Source: CF-118 sp035689345 (GTDB taxonomy: Bacteria > Chloroflexota > Dormibacteria > Dormibacterales > Dormibacteraceae). Taken from it: DNA of 53,925 nucleotides. Below, in pieces: positions 7,101 through 16,493 of this stretch (the first letter of the stretch is position 1; each line of letters starts with the position of its first letter). A program made the translations under genes and the position numbers. The notes under the pieces were generated by a model. That model was not told where the DNA came from, ran no database searches, and worked only from the letters and a program-made list of their open reading frames with translations. The DNA lies in the NCBI GenBank assembly GCA_035689345.1, contig DASSLR010000021.1:1-53925 (forward strand), given 5' to 3'.

Positions 7101-7136
7101 CCTCTTCCCCTCCGCCGCTTGCGGGAGAGAGTCAGG
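7101..7136 (-). repeat. REP-like palindrome, copy 2 (degenerate)
   Basis: On the minus strand the sequence runs CCCTGACTCTCTCCCGCAAGCGG and then GGAGGGG, the same family as copies 4 and 5. It begins inside the last codons of the DUF2007-like gene, so the element overlaps a coding end. It may also work as a hairpin terminator for that operon. Confidence 0.55.
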
Positions 7137-7337
7137 GCTGGTTTTGCGAGAGCACCTCTCTGGCTTGCTCCACCGAGTCCTCCGGGACGAGGACCCGCGC
7201 CTCGGTGAAGTTGACGGCCACCGAGTAGGCCGTGTCGCCGAAGACCTCGACCTTGATGCCGTTCGCCTCGAGCACGGCGGCCACCAGGTCGGCCTGGAGG
7301 CGCTCGCCCTTGAACACGACCTCCCAGCCCTTCACGG

Positions 7338-7341
<4 letters not shown>
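7132..7341 (-). CDS. Small DUF2007-like protein
   Basis: The protein has 69 residues: WEVVFKGERLQADLVAAVLE, then ANGIKVEVFGDTAYSVAVN, then a C-terminal helix. This beta-alpha-beta pattern resembles DUF2007 ('putative signal transducing protein') domains; the exact function is unknown. GTG 7341 overlaps the tsaD stop as GTGA; an ATG at 7350 is an equally readable alternative. It is the last gene of the sigma-thi-tsa operon, and its final codons run into a REP-like palindrome. Confidence 0.6.
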
Positions 7342-8311
<970 letters not shown>

Positions 8312-8315
<4 letters not shown>

Positions 8316-8914
8316 TCCCCCCGCGTCAGCAGGTCCCTGCGCAGGCCGCGAACGTCGGACTCGATGCGCTCGAGGTTCGATTCATACGCGCGCCGGAAAC
8401 GCGGCGAGTGAATCGAATCCGACCACATGACGATCGCGTCCTCGCCGTTGTCCGTGTAGTAGCCCTTGCGACGGCCGATGACCTTGAAGCCGAAGCCTTC
8501 GTACATCCGCATGGCGTTCTCGTTGGTCGTGCGGACCTCGAGGGTGATCCATTTCGCGCCCATGTCATAGGACGCCTGCACGAGGCCGGCGAAAACGATG
8601 CGGCCGTAGCCGTGATGGTGCATGTCGCGCCGCACACCGATGGTCGTGACGTGCGCCTCGTCGTACATGCGCCACATGCCGCCGTAGCCGATGATCGTGG
8701 CGTCGAAGTCCTGCGCGCGAAAACGCGATGAGTCTTCGGCCGGACCTTCCTGGCGCAGCACCACGTAGTGCGCGCTGGACCGGGACGCCAGCTCGCGGAA
8801 GTACGCGTTGCGCGGCCACGGCGTCGCGAAGATCTCACGCTCGATCTCCTGCACGGTCGGGACGTCGCCTTCGCGCATGAGGTCGAGGGACAGGGACTGG
8901 CGGACCTGGACCAT
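8312..8914 (-). CDS. rimI: GNAT acetyltransferase, RimI-like
   Basis: The protein has 200 residues with a GNAT fold: acceptor-side segment PWPRNAYFREL at about 32-43, the acetyl-CoA loop RRDMHHHGYGRIVF (a variant of RxxGxG/A), and the C-terminal LEVRTTNENAMRMYEGFGFKVIGRRKGYYTDNGEDAIVM typical of RimI. RimI proteins acetylate protein N-termini (S18 in E. coli), and the gene often sits between tsaB and tsaD as here. It starts 2 bases after the tsaB stop. It is somewhat longer than classic RimI because of about 45 C-terminal residues, so the substrate is not certain. Confidence 0.85.
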
Positions 8915-8916
8915 CT

Positions 8917-9498
8917 CTACAACTTACTCGCGAATGACTGCATGTATTCGAGCTTGAGATTATCGTAGGCCACTTCCCTCGCAGTCTCGAGCGTGATCGC
9001 GGCGGCTTCGCCGAAGGATCGAAGGCGTGATTCCTCCAGCATGCGCACACCGGCGGCAAGCAAAGCATCCCGCGTCGCGGGCCGCAGCCAGCCCACCGCC
9101 GGCCAGTCCTTCGGCAGCTCGCCAGGCTCGCTCAGACCGGGGCTCTGATCCGGAGCCTGGTAATACACGCGCCCGCGTCCCGCCTCGGAGACGGCCAGCG
9201 CCGGCTCCAGACTGCGGGCTGCCTGGAGGGCGAGGGTCGAGAGCGGAACGATGGCCACCTTCGAGCCGATCGCCAGCCCGAGGCCGAAGGAGACACCGAC
9301 GCGCAGACCTGTGAAGGAGCCGGGTCCGGTGGCGACGGCGACCTTGCTCAGCGGGTGGCCCTGGCGTAGCTCGCGCACCCGATTGGCAAGCTCGAAGCCT
9401 GGGCCCGAGGGACCCGTTTGCTCGCCGGCGACGCTGCCGTCGGGACGCAGGAGCGCGACGGCCGAAACGGCGGACGAGGTGTCGATGACCAGGATCAA
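8917..9498 (-). CDS. tsaB: tRNA t6A biosynthesis protein TsaB
   Basis: The protein has 193 residues. LILVIDTSSAVSAVALL is the ASKHA-fold N-terminus, and GPGSFTGLRVGVSFGLGLA is the TsaB signature. It is the inactive TsaD homologue that dimerises with it in the t6A complex. TTG 9498 overlaps the tsaE stop as TTGA; upstream in-frame sequence is non-homologous and overlaps tsaE, so the TTG was chosen. tsaC/sua5, needed for threonylcarbamoyl-AMP, is not in the window. Confidence 0.92.
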   Translation of the reverse strand: MILVIDTSSAVSAVALLRPDGSVAGEQTGPSGPGFELANRVRELRQGHPLSKVAVATGPGSFTGLRVGVSFGLGLAIGSKVAIVPLSTLALQAARSLEPALAVSEAGRGRVYYQAPDQSPGLSEPGELPKDWPAVGWLRPATRDALLAAGVRMLEESRLRSFGEAAAITLETAREVAYDNLKLEYMQSFASKL

Positions 9499-9902
9499 GG
9501 TTCGGATTCGAAGCGCAGCCGGCGCCGGTCTTCGCCGAGGTTCTCGAACGTCACGACCTTGCCGTTGCGCATGTCCAGACGGTCGCCCCACTCGATGACC
9601 ATGGCGCCCTCGTCCAGCAGGTCGTCCAGTCCGAGGTCGGCGAGCTCGCCGGCCGCCTTGACGCGATACAGGTCGACGTGCGCGAGCTGGACTCTCCCCG
9701 GATAGACGCGCACGAGCTGAAAGGTCGGGCTCTGCACCTGCGCATCGGAGCCCGCGCCGCGGGCCATGCCTCGGACGAAGGTCGTCTTGCCCGAGCCCAG
9801 CGCGCCGGCCAGGAGCACCAGATCGCCCAGCTTCAGGCCCGCGCCCATCTCCTCGCCGAGAGCTTCGGTCTCGGCTGCGGACGATGTCGTGACCTCACGC
9901 AA
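9495..9902 (-). CDS. tsaE: tRNA t6A biosynthesis ATPase TsaE
   Basis: The protein has 135 residues, somewhat short for the family. The Walker A motif AGALGSGKTTFVRGMARG lies at about 33-50, and SPTFQLVRVY with HVDLYRV follows as in YjeE/TsaE proteins, then MVIEWGDRL. Its ATPase resets the TsaB-TsaD complex after each turnover. TTG 9902 lies 8 bases inside the end of thiL; no ATG or GTG closer to the conserved core was found in frame. Translationally coupled to thiL before it and tsaB after it. Confidence 0.92.
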   Translation of the reverse strand: MREVTTSSAAETEALGEEMGAGLKLGDLVLLAGALGSGKTTFVRGMARGAGSDAQVQSPTFQLVRVYPGRVQLAHVDLYRVKAAGELADLGLDDLLDEGAMVIEWGDRLDMRNGKVVTFENLGEDRRRLRFESEP

Positions 9903-10755
9903 AGTGGTCGTAGCCGGTTAGCGCCCCGTCCCCATCCGCGCCCTCGACCGTCACACCGCGCTCTCGGGTGAGCACGCCGACGACCTTCAACCCCGTGCCG
10001 CGAACCGTTTCCTCGGGCCCGGTGCAGACAAGCTCCACCTCTTCCCCGCTCGTCAGTGCGTCTGCCTGTGTCGCGCCCTCGGCGACGGGCACCGCCGCGG
10101 CCTGAAGCACGCAGCCCACGCCGGCCATGGCCTCGAACTTCTCCATCTCGCGCAGCAATCCGTCCGAGATGTCGCCGCAGCACAGCCCTGATTCGTTCAG
10201 CCACCGTCCCTGGGCGATGCGAGGCTCGAGCCGCAGGACCTCGCGTTTGCGCAGCGCGACCGCGGAGGCGCCGAGCGGCCCCGTGACGGCCACGGCCCAG
10301 CCTGCTCTGGCGGCGCTGCGCGGCAGCGGTTGCTTCGCGGCCTTGCCCGCGACGGTGATGGAAAGCACCGCCGGTCCATCGATGGCGCTCATGTCTCCAC
10401 CCTCGATGGCCATGTCCAGCCTGGCCGCCAGCGCCCGCATGCCGGCGAACAGCCCGACGAACTGTTCGAGCTCCCACGTGCGCGGCACGGCCACCGACGT
10501 GAGCGCCCACGACGGAGTGGCGCCTTTGGCGGCGAGGTCGCCCAGCGCCAGCGCCAGCGCGCGCCAGCCCGCGTCCTCGGCGGTCATCCAGCCGAGGTCG
10601 AAGTGCACACCTTCGACCGCCATGTCGGTGCTGACCACCGTGAAGGGCCCGATGGCATCGACCACGGCCGCGTCATCGCCACCCGCCTGCGGCGCGAGGT
10701 ACGGCGAGATCAGCTCCAGCAACTTCAGCTCGCCGGCGCCGGCGACGGTCGTCAT
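9895..10755 (-). CDS. thiL: Thiamine-monophosphate kinase
   Basis: The protein has 286 residues. The AIR-synthase-like fold motifs of ThiL are present: GGDDAAVVD, STDMAVEGVHFDL, ALGDLAAKGATP, AIEGGDMSA and GDISDGLLREM. It phosphorylates thiamine phosphate to the cofactor thiamine diphosphate. The ATG at 10755 forms an ATGA overlap with the thiE stop, so the two successive thiamine steps are coupled. It is followed by the t6A genes with an 8-base overlap. Confidence 0.95.
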   Translation of the reverse strand: MTTVAGAGELKLLELISPYLAPQAGGDDAAVVDAIGPFTVVSTDMAVEGVHFDLGWMTAEDAGWRALALALGDLAAKGATPSWALTSVAVPRTWELEQFVGLFAGMRALAARLDMAIEGGDMSAIDGPAVLSITVAGKAAKQPLPRSAARAGWAVAVTGPLGASAVALRKREVLRLEPRIAQGRWLNESGLCCGDISDGLLREMEKFEAMAGVGCVLQAAAVPVAEGATQADALTSGEEVELVCTGPEETVRGTGLKVVGVLTRERGVTVEGADGDGALTGYDHFA

Positions 10756-11420
10756 GAGTCCAGCATCGCACGCAGCCGGCGCGCGGCCGCCTCAGGGTCG
10801 GAGGCGTCGCCGATCGCGCGGATGACGCACACGCGCTGCACGCCCAGCGCCGTGAGGAGCTCCAGGTTGGTCAAATCGATGCCGCCGATCGCGAAGACCG
10901 GGACGTGCACCGCGCGCGCCACCCTGGCGACGCCCTCCGGCCCGATGACCTCCTTCTCCGTCTTGATCGGCGTTTCGAACGCCGGGCCCACGCCCAGGTA
11001 GTCCGCGCCGGCGGCGACCGCAACGCGAGCAGCCTCCGGGCTCGAAGCCGATGCGCCGATGAGCAGCTCTTCCCCCGCCACGGCGCGAGCAGCTTCGACC
11101 GTGACGTCGTCGGGCCCCAGGTGCACGGCGTCGGCGCCGGCAAGCAGCGCGATGTCGACGTGGTCGTTGACGACGAACAGCTTGCTCGCCTCCGCGGTGA
11201 TCGCGCGCAGCTCGTGCGCGGCCTCGAGCAGCTCGCCACGCGCGAGCTTCTTCTGTCTCAGCTGGATGATGTCGGCCCCGCCGCGGATCGCGGCCCCGAC
11301 GAGGGCGGCCAGATGCTTTCGATCCACGTCCGGCGTGATGAAGTAGAGCCGGCCGGCCGCTAGGTCAGGATCTGGCGAAGCTTCTCCCGAAAGGCGGGCG
11401 GGGCGGCGTCGCAGTCGCAC
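10752..11420 (-). CDS. thiE: Thiamine-phosphate synthase
   Basis: The conserved TIM-barrel starts at RLYFIT and contains QLRQKKL, VNDHVDIALLAGADAVHLG, GVGPAFETPIKTEKEVIGPEG and FAIGGI. ThiE joins hydroxymethylpyrimidine diphosphate and thiazole phosphate. The only canonical in-frame start is GTG 11420, which makes a 222-residue protein and overlaps the anti-sigma gene by 61 bases. Closer to the fold, the frame passes through CTAG at the anti-sigma stop with no ATG/GTG/TTG. The N-terminal 20 residues are therefore uncertain. No TPP riboswitch is visible. Confidence 0.92.
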   Translation of the reverse strand: MRLRRRPARLSGEASPDPDLAAGRLYFITPDVDRKHLAALVGAAIRGGADIIQLRQKKLARGELLEAAHELRAITAEASKLFVVNDHVDIALLAGADAVHLGPDDVTVEAARAVAGEELLIGASASSPEAARVAVAAGADYLGVGPAFETPIKTEKEVIGPEGVARVARAVHVPVFAIGGIDLTNLELLTALGVQRVCVIRAIGDASDPEAAARRLRAMLDS

Positions 11421-11578
11421 GAGTGCTTGACCAGGCGCTTGAGGTGGGCCTGGAACTCGTACTGGTCGTTGCAGTCGGGGCAGCCCTCGAGGTGCAGCTG
11501 GATCTCCAGCGCCTCGGTGTTGGTGAGCTCACGATCGAGATAGCGGTCGAGCTTGTCTTGGCAGTCAGGACAGTTCAT
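11360..11578 (-). CDS. Zinc-binding anti-sigma factor (ZAS / RsrA-like)
   Basis: The protein has 72 residues. It contains the ZAS signature H-x3-C-x2-C as HLEGCPDC at about 29-36, plus an N-terminal CPDC and a C-terminal CDCD pair. In RsrA-type proteins disulfide formation releases zinc and frees the partner sigma factor. ATG 11578 overlaps the stop of the sigma gene as ATGA, the usual layout for a sigma/anti-sigma pair. It is shorter than S. coelicolor RsrA and matches small 'mycothiol system anti-sigma-R' forms. Thiol-redox sensing is inferred from the family. Confidence 0.87.
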   Translation of the reverse strand: MNCPDCQDKLDRYLDRELTNTEALEIQLHLEGCPDCNDQYEFQAHLKRLVKHSCDCDAAPPAFREKLRQILT

Positions 11579-12153
11579 TGCTGGGGTGCACTCTGCGCGC
11601 TGCCGCGCACGATACCGGATTCCACCGCGTAGTCATAGAGGCTTCTTTGCAGCTGCTGGCGGGCCCTGTGGAGACGGGACATTACCGTGCCGATCGGCAC
11701 GCCGAGGGCCTGTGCGGCGTCCTTGTAGGAGAAGCCTTCGACATCCACCAAGAGGACCACCTCGCGGTGCAGCGGCGGCAGCTTTTCCACAGCCGTCACG
11801 ACCTCGGACGCGGCAATGCGGTCGAGCACGTCCGCCTCCGGCTTGGCACCGTCGTCGCGCAGCTTCTCGTACAGGACGAAATCGCCGACGTCATCCAGGC
11901 TCACATCGTCCTTGCGCGCACCCTTGAAGCGGTCCCAGAAGAGGTTGCGCATGATCGCGAAAAGCCAGGCCTTCATGTTCGTTCCGGCCTGGTAGCTGTG
12001 CTGATAGCGAAGCGCGCGCAGATACGCCTCCTGCACCAGGTCCTGTGCCAGGTCGGGATCCCGCGTCAGGCGGAGCGCGCCGCGATAAAGCGTGTCCAGG
12101 TGCGTCAAAGCCTCTTCTGCGAAGGCAGTCCTGGCCGGGCTCGTGTCAGCCAT
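11575..12153 (-). CDS. ECF sigma factor, SigR/RpoE-like
   Basis: The protein has 192 residues from ATG 12153. Region 2 contains RDPDLAQDLVQEAYLRALRY and GTNMKAWLFAIMRNLFWD; region 4 contains FSYKDAAQALGVPIGTVMSRLHRARQQLQRSLYDYA. The GTNxKAWLF block and the LYDYA ending are features of the SigR group. In that group the sigma factor controls a disulfide-stress regulon. It leads the thi/tsa operon and is partnered by the following ZAS gene. TTG starts up to 12195 are possible, but a TACACT box 10 bases before ATG 12153 favours the shorter protein. Confidence 0.87.
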   Translation of the reverse strand: MADTSPARTAFAEEALTHLDTLYRGALRLTRDPDLAQDLVQEAYLRALRYQHSYQAGTNMKAWLFAIMRNLFWDRFKGARKDDVSLDDVGDFVLYEKLRDDGAKPEADVLDRIAASEVVTAVEKLPPLHREVVLLVDVEGFSYKDAAQALGVPIGTVMSRLHRARQQLQRSLYDYAVESGIVRGSAQSAPQQ

Positions 12154-12163
12154 CAGTAAAGCC

Positions 12164-12169
12164 AGTGTA
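12164..12169 (-). promoter_or_regulatory. -10-like box (TACACT) before the sigma gene
   Basis: On the minus strand TACACT is followed by 10 bases and ATG 12153. There is no Shine-Dalgarno in the gap. No GGAAT/GTT SigR-type promoter was recognised, so autoregulation is not shown. Confidence 0.45.
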
Positions 12170-12234
12170 GTTTCACCTGCCTTGCTCAAGTCCAAACGTG
12201 GCGGAGGTCGGCGGTTATTCCTGAGGCTCTTCGT

Positions 12235-13311
12235 TCAGTCGATGTGTCTGAGCTCGACGCGCGGGCCGAGCGAGGTCAGCACCTCGTAGGAGATGGTTCC
12301 GGACCACCGGCCCACCTGCTCGGCTGTGACCTTCTCCTCGCCGTCGACGCCGATGATGGTCACCACGTCGCCGACGGCGACGTCCTCGATGTCGCTGACG
12401 TCCAGTGTGATCGCATCCATGCTCACGGTCCCCACGAGCGGCGCCTTCGCCCCGCGCACCAGCGCGTGGCCGCGATTGGACCGCTGACGGTGGACCCCGT
12501 CAGCGTAGCCGATCGCGACCGTCGCGATCCGCGATCTCTCTCGCGCCCGCCACGTGGACCCGTAACCGATCGTCGCACCGGCCTCCACCGTCTTGAGGTG
12601 CGTGACCATCGAGTGCAGCGTCATCGCGGGCGCCGTGCCCGGCCACTCGCAGCCGTAAAGGGCGATGCCGCAGCGGACGGCGTCCAGCGCGTACTCGGGA
12701 AAGCTGCGCGCGCCCGCGGAGTTGCACGCGTGCCTCACACCTGGATCAGTGCCCAGCGAGGCGAGCGTTTCGGCGAACAGCTCGAACTGCTTGCGGGTCA
12801 TCTGCGCGTCGGTGTCGGCGGACGCGAAGTGGGTCCAGGTCCCCGCCAGGCGCAGTCCCGCCGACTGTTCGATGAACTTCGCCAGCGCGGGCGCGTCCTC
12901 CGGCGCGCAGCCGTAGCGGCCCATGCCGGTGTCGATCTTCAGGTGGACCGGCACGACCTCCTCCGACTGGTCGAGCGCCTTTGCCATCTCGAGGCTCGAG
13001 ATGCCGATCGCGCACCCCGAGGCGGCGGCGGCCGGCGCCTGGGCCGGCGTCAGTCCGCCCATGACGAGGATGTGCTCGGGCGGAACCAGAGCCGTGAGGT
13101 CTCTTGCCTCGGCCAGGGTGGACACCGCCAGCCTGGTCGCACCTCCGTCGAGCGCGGCTCGTGCCGCTTTGACCGCGCCGTGGCCGTACGCGTTGGCTTT
13201 GACCACGGCGAACAGGTGCGTGCCCTTCGGCAGGTGCTCGCAGATGTGGGCCGCGTTGGCGCGGATGGCCTTGAGGTGGACGTCAGCCCAGCGAAGCTGG
13301 CTGGTCGTCAG
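12235..13311 (-). CDS. alr: Alanine racemase (CTG start)
   Basis: The protein has 358 residues. The conserved N-terminus LRWADVHLKAIRANA leads to the PLP lysine in VVKANAYGHG; further on are HLKIDTGMGRYG, CNSAG, YGCEW and the second-subunit catalytic tyrosine in TIGYGSTW. It makes D-alanine for peptidoglycan. The N-terminal strand-helix region is reachable only from CTG 13311: codons back to an in-frame TGA include no ATG, GTG or TTG. The first GTG lies just before the PLP lysine and would delete the start of the barrel. CTG 13311 overlaps the previous gene's stop as CTGA. Confidence 0.94.
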   Translation of the reverse strand: MTTSQLRWADVHLKAIRANAAHICEHLPKGTHLFAVVKANAYGHGAVKAARAALDGGATRLAVSTLAEARDLTALVPPEHILVMGGLTPAQAPAAAASGCAIGISSLEMAKALDQSEEVVPVHLKIDTGMGRYGCAPEDAPALAKFIEQSAGLRLAGTWTHFASADTDAQMTRKQFELFAETLASLGTDPGVRHACNSAGARSFPEYALDAVRCGIALYGCEWPGTAPAMTLHSMVTHLKTVEAGATIGYGSTWRARERSRIATVAIGYADGVHRQRSNRGHALVRGAKAPLVGTVSMDAITLDVSDIEDVAVGDVVTIIGVDGEEKVTAEQVGRWSGTISYEVLTSLGPRVELRHID

Positions 13312-14543
13312 AGCCCGCCTTGGCGGAGGACGTTCATGACAAGCGGAATCTCAGTCAGCAGGTCGCCCGCCAGCAAGCCGCTGTCGCCCAGCCTCTGCGC
13401 CACGCGCCTGCCGGCGGCCGCGTGGACGTAAACGCCGGTGACCGCCGCCGTGAACGCGTCGGAACCCTGCGCCACCAGCGCGCCGATGACGCCTGCGAGC
13501 ACGTCACCCGTGCCGCCGCTGGCGAGGGCTGGGACCTCGTGCGGGTCTTCGCTCCAGCGGCCGTCCGGGTGCGCGACGACGGTCTTCGCCCCCTTGAGCA
13601 CCACCACCGCTCCCCACTCCTTGGCGGCCTTGCGCGCCGCGCCCTGGCGGTCGGCGGCGATCTGGTCGATCGTCTTGCCGGTCAGGCGCGCCATCTCGCC
13701 TGGATGCGGTGTGAGGATGCGACGGGGGCCCAGCTTGCGCTTCGCGCGCGGCGCGTCGGCGAGCGCGTTGAGGCCGTCCGCGTCGATGACGAGCGGGCAT
13801 TCGGCGTGCATCGCGAGGTCGACGACGAGGCGCCACGTGGACCGGTCGCGACCCAGGCCGGGACCGACGACCGCGGCCGCGGCGTCCTGCAGGTGCCGGA
13901 GCACGCTGTCGTGGGCGGCGTGGCCGATGGCGCCGGGTGCGACCTCGGGCACCGGCGTCGCCATCACCTCGGTGACCTTGGCGGCGAGGATCGGGTAGAT
14001 GGACTCGCCGACGAGCAGCCTCACCATGCCCGCGCCCGCCCTGGCCGCGGCGGTAGACGTGAGATACGCGGCGCCGGTCAATCCCATGCTGCCGGCGATG
14101 ACCACGACCGTGCCGAACGTGCCCTTGTGGGCGTCCTTCGGCCGGGCCGGGAGCATGACGGCATCCGGCGCCGGAAGCAGGTCTTCGAGGCTTGCCTCCG
14201 CCATCTCGAGGTGCGAGGTGGCCACCGCCAGGCCGCTGTGGTGGGTGATGCTCACCTCGACGTGCGCCCCCTTGGCGTCGCCGCCGAGGAGTCTCACTCG
14301 CGGCGCGCCCAGCGGACCGGGAAGCACCTCGATGCGCTTGCGCGGGAAGCAGATGCCCGTGCCGTCGAAGCACTTGATGACGGCCTCCTTGGCCGCCCAA
14401 CGTCCGGCCAGTCGCTCGGAGCTGCCCGCGCAGTAGGCGATCTCCGCGGGCGTGTAGACCTTGGTCAGGAAGCCCTTGCCCGAGCGTTTGACGGCCAGGG
14501 CGATGCGCTCGACGGAAACCGCGTCGACCCCGATGCGCTGCAT
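13308..14543 (-). CDS. Fusion of holo-ACP synthase and ADP-dependent NAD(P)HX dehydratase
   Basis: The protein has 411 residues. Residues 1 to about 125 are a complete AcpS: IGVDAVSVERI with Asp7, RWAAKEAVIK with Glu53, and VSITHHSGLAVAT. AcpS puts 4'-phosphopantetheine on acyl carrier protein. Residues about 140-411 are a YjeF_C/NnrD domain: GTVVVIAGSMGLTGAAYL, LTPHPGEMARLTG and GGTGDVLAG at 343-351. This domain repairs hydrated NAD(P)H using ADP. The YjeF_N epimerase domain, usually fused to or next to NnrD, is absent here. acpS and nnr are often neighbours in bacteria, so the fusion plausibly arose from an overlap. It sits 27 bases after glmS and overlaps alr. Confidence 0.88.
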   Translation of the reverse strand: MQRIGVDAVSVERIALAVKRSGKGFLTKVYTPAEIAYCAGSSERLAGRWAAKEAVIKCFDGTGICFPRKRIEVLPGPLGAPRVRLLGGDAKGAHVEVSITHHSGLAVATSHLEMAEASLEDLLPAPDAVMLPARPKDAHKGTFGTVVVIAGSMGLTGAAYLTSTAAARAGAGMVRLLVGESIYPILAAKVTEVMATPVPEVAPGAIGHAAHDSVLRHLQDAAAAVVGPGLGRDRSTWRLVVDLAMHAECPLVIDADGLNALADAPRAKRKLGPRRILTPHPGEMARLTGKTIDQIAADRQGAARKAAKEWGAVVVLKGAKTVVAHPDGRWSEDPHEVPALASGGTGDVLAGVIGALVAQGSDAFTAAVTGVYVHAAAGRRVAQRLGDSGLLAGDLLTEIPLVMNVLRQGGL

Positions 14544-14570
14544 TGCGCTAAAGCGTAGTTCTGCGCGCGG

Positions 14571-16415
14571 TTATTCGACTGTGACGCTCTTGGCCAGGTT
14601 TCGCGGCTGGTCGACGTTGTGGCCGAGCTCCACCGCGACGTGGTAAGCGAACAGCTGCAGCACGACGGAGTTCAGGACCGCGGCGGCGGCCTCCTCGGTG
14701 CGCGGGATCGCGAACTTGTCCGTCACCACACCGTCGAGCGACCTGTCGCCTTCCGTGACGAGCGCGAGCACGGGCGCGTCACGGGCCACTATCTCGTGCA
14801 CGTTGCTCACCATCTTTTCGCTTGTCGCGCCGGCGGTGCAGATGGCCACGACCGGGAAGTTCTTGTCCAGCATCGCGATCGGCCCGTGCTTGAGCTCGCC
14901 GCCCGACACGCCCTCGGCATGGACGTATGAGATCTCCTTCAGCTTCAGGGCGCCTTCCATAGCGACCGGGTAACCGAAGCCGCGCCCCGTGTAGAGGAAG
15001 TTCTTGTAGCGGCTGTACTTGTGGGCGAGCGCCGCGATCTCCTTCTCGCGCTCCAGGATGCCACGCACCTGGTCGGGCAGCGCCCGCAGCGAGGCGACCA
15101 GCTCCTGCCGGCGCTCGAGCGACACCCTGCCGGCCGCGCTGGCGAGCCGCAGGGCGAGGAGGTCGAGGCTGATCAGGTGCGCGAGGTATGTCTTGGTCGA
15201 CGCGACTCCGATCTCCGGTCCCGAGTGCAGGTAGATCGCGCCGTCGGCGTCCCGAGCCGCCGAGCTCGCGAACACGTTGGTCACCGCGACCGTCAGCGCG
15301 CCCCTCTCCTTGGCCAGCCGCATGCCCGCCAGCGTGTCCGCGGTTTCTCCCGACTGGGTGATGACCACCGCCAGCGTGTCGCCCTCGAACGTCGGCCGGC
15401 GGTAGCGAAACTCGGCGGCGTCGACCGCCCGCGCGGGCACGCCCGCCCAGTCCTCGATCGCCAGCTCGCCGCACAGCGCCGCGTGCCGCGAGGTGCCCAT
15501 GCCCAGGAGCACGACCTGGCGCAGACGCGCCAACTCTTCGTCGGCAGGTGAGAACTCGCGGAACGAAACGAGGCCGTCGTCGGTGAGGCGCCCGCGCATG
15601 GCGTTCGCCACCGCCTCCGGACCCTCGTGGATCTCCTTGAGCATGAAGTGCGGGTAGCCGCCCTTCTGCGCCTGGCTCACGTCCCAGTCGACGTGCACGA
15701 GCTTGGGCTTCACGGTCGTGCCGTCGAGCGTCGAAACCTCGGCGCCAAGAGGCGTGACCGCCGCGACCTCACCCTCTCCGAGCACCAGCACCCGCTTCGT
15801 GTAAGGGATGATCGCCGTGATGTCGGAGGCCACGAAGTACTCGCCGTCACCGACGCCCACCACGAGCGGCGCGTTGAGGCGCGCGCCGACGAGCAGCTCG
15901 GGGTCTTCAGTCGAGAACATCGCCAGCGCGTAGGCGCCGGTGATGCGCTTCAAGGCAGCCCGCACCGCGGCCAGAAAGTCGCCCTTGTAGTTGGCCTCGA
16001 TGAGGTGCGGCACGACCTCGGTGTCGGTCTCGGACGTGAACTCGTGGCCCTTCGCCTGCAGCTCTTCTCGCAGCTCGGCGAAGTTCTCGATGATCCCGTT
16101 GTGGACCACGAAGATCTGGCCCTTGCAGTCGGTGTGCGGGTGAGCGTTGACGTAGGTCGGCTTGCCGTGCGTCGCCCAGCGCGTGTGGCCGATGCCGAGC
16201 CGGCCTGTCGGCATGCCGGTCTTGAGCTTGGCGATCAGGTCGTCGACCTTGGCTTCGGACTTGGTGACGCTCGTGTGGATCGTCGCCCCGGGCTTGGGCG
16301 TCTCCAGCACAGCCACCCCGGCCGAGTCGTAGCCGCGGTATTCGAGGCGCTTCAGGCTGTCCATGAGGACCGGCGTGGCCTCGTGGTCGCCCAGGTAGCC
16401 GATGATCCCGCACAT
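14571..16415 (-). CDS. glmS: Glutamine-fructose-6-phosphate aminotransferase (isomerizing)
   Basis: The protein has 614 residues, standard length. The N-terminal class II amidotransferase begins MCGIIGYLG with Cys2 as nucleophile after Met removal, and continues with RLGIGHTRWATHG. The C-terminal half has two SIS domains with GMGTSRHAALCGELAIEDWAG, ITQSGETADT, IGVASTKTYLAHL and the end RNLAKSVTVE. It makes glucosamine-6-phosphate for cell-wall sugars. An aaagagga site precedes ATG 16415. It follows cdaR by 78 bases in the cda-glm neighbourhood. No glmS ribozyme is seen upstream. Confidence 0.97.
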   Translation of the reverse strand: MCGIIGYLGDHEATPVLMDSLKRLEYRGYDSAGVAVLETPKPGATIHTSVTKSEAKVDDLIAKLKTGMPTGRLGIGHTRWATHGKPTYVNAHPHTDCKGQIFVVHNGIIENFAELREELQAKGHEFTSETDTEVVPHLIEANYKGDFLAAVRAALKRITGAYALAMFSTEDPELLVGARLNAPLVVGVGDGEYFVASDITAIIPYTKRVLVLGEGEVAAVTPLGAEVSTLDGTTVKPKLVHVDWDVSQAQKGGYPHFMLKEIHEGPEAVANAMRGRLTDDGLVSFREFSPADEELARLRQVVLLGMGTSRHAALCGELAIEDWAGVPARAVDAAEFRYRRPTFEGDTLAVVITQSGETADTLAGMRLAKERGALTVAVTNVFASSAARDADGAIYLHSGPEIGVASTKTYLAHLISLDLLALRLASAAGRVSLERRQELVASLRALPDQVRGILEREKEIAALAHKYSRYKNFLYTGRGFGYPVAMEGALKLKEISYVHAEGVSGGELKHGPIAMLDKNFPVVAICTAGATSEKMVSNVHEIVARDAPVLALVTEGDRSLDGVVTDKFAIPRTEEAAAAVLNSVVLQLFAYHVAVELGHNVDQPRNLAKSVTVE

Positions 16416-16493
16416 TCCTCTTTACATAACTCCTAGATCGCGTGCTTCGACCACTGCTGGTTTTGAACGGCTGAGAAGGGCCTCAGGTTACTC

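Noticed and set aside
11340..11600. Possible TPP riboswitch before thiE
   Set aside because: thiE lies inside an overlapping gene junction, so there is no leader in which a THI element could sit, and no matching motif is seen.
16416..16493. Possible glmS ribozyme upstream of glmS
   Set aside because: The 78-base gap is too short for the ribozyme and shows none of its conserved core.
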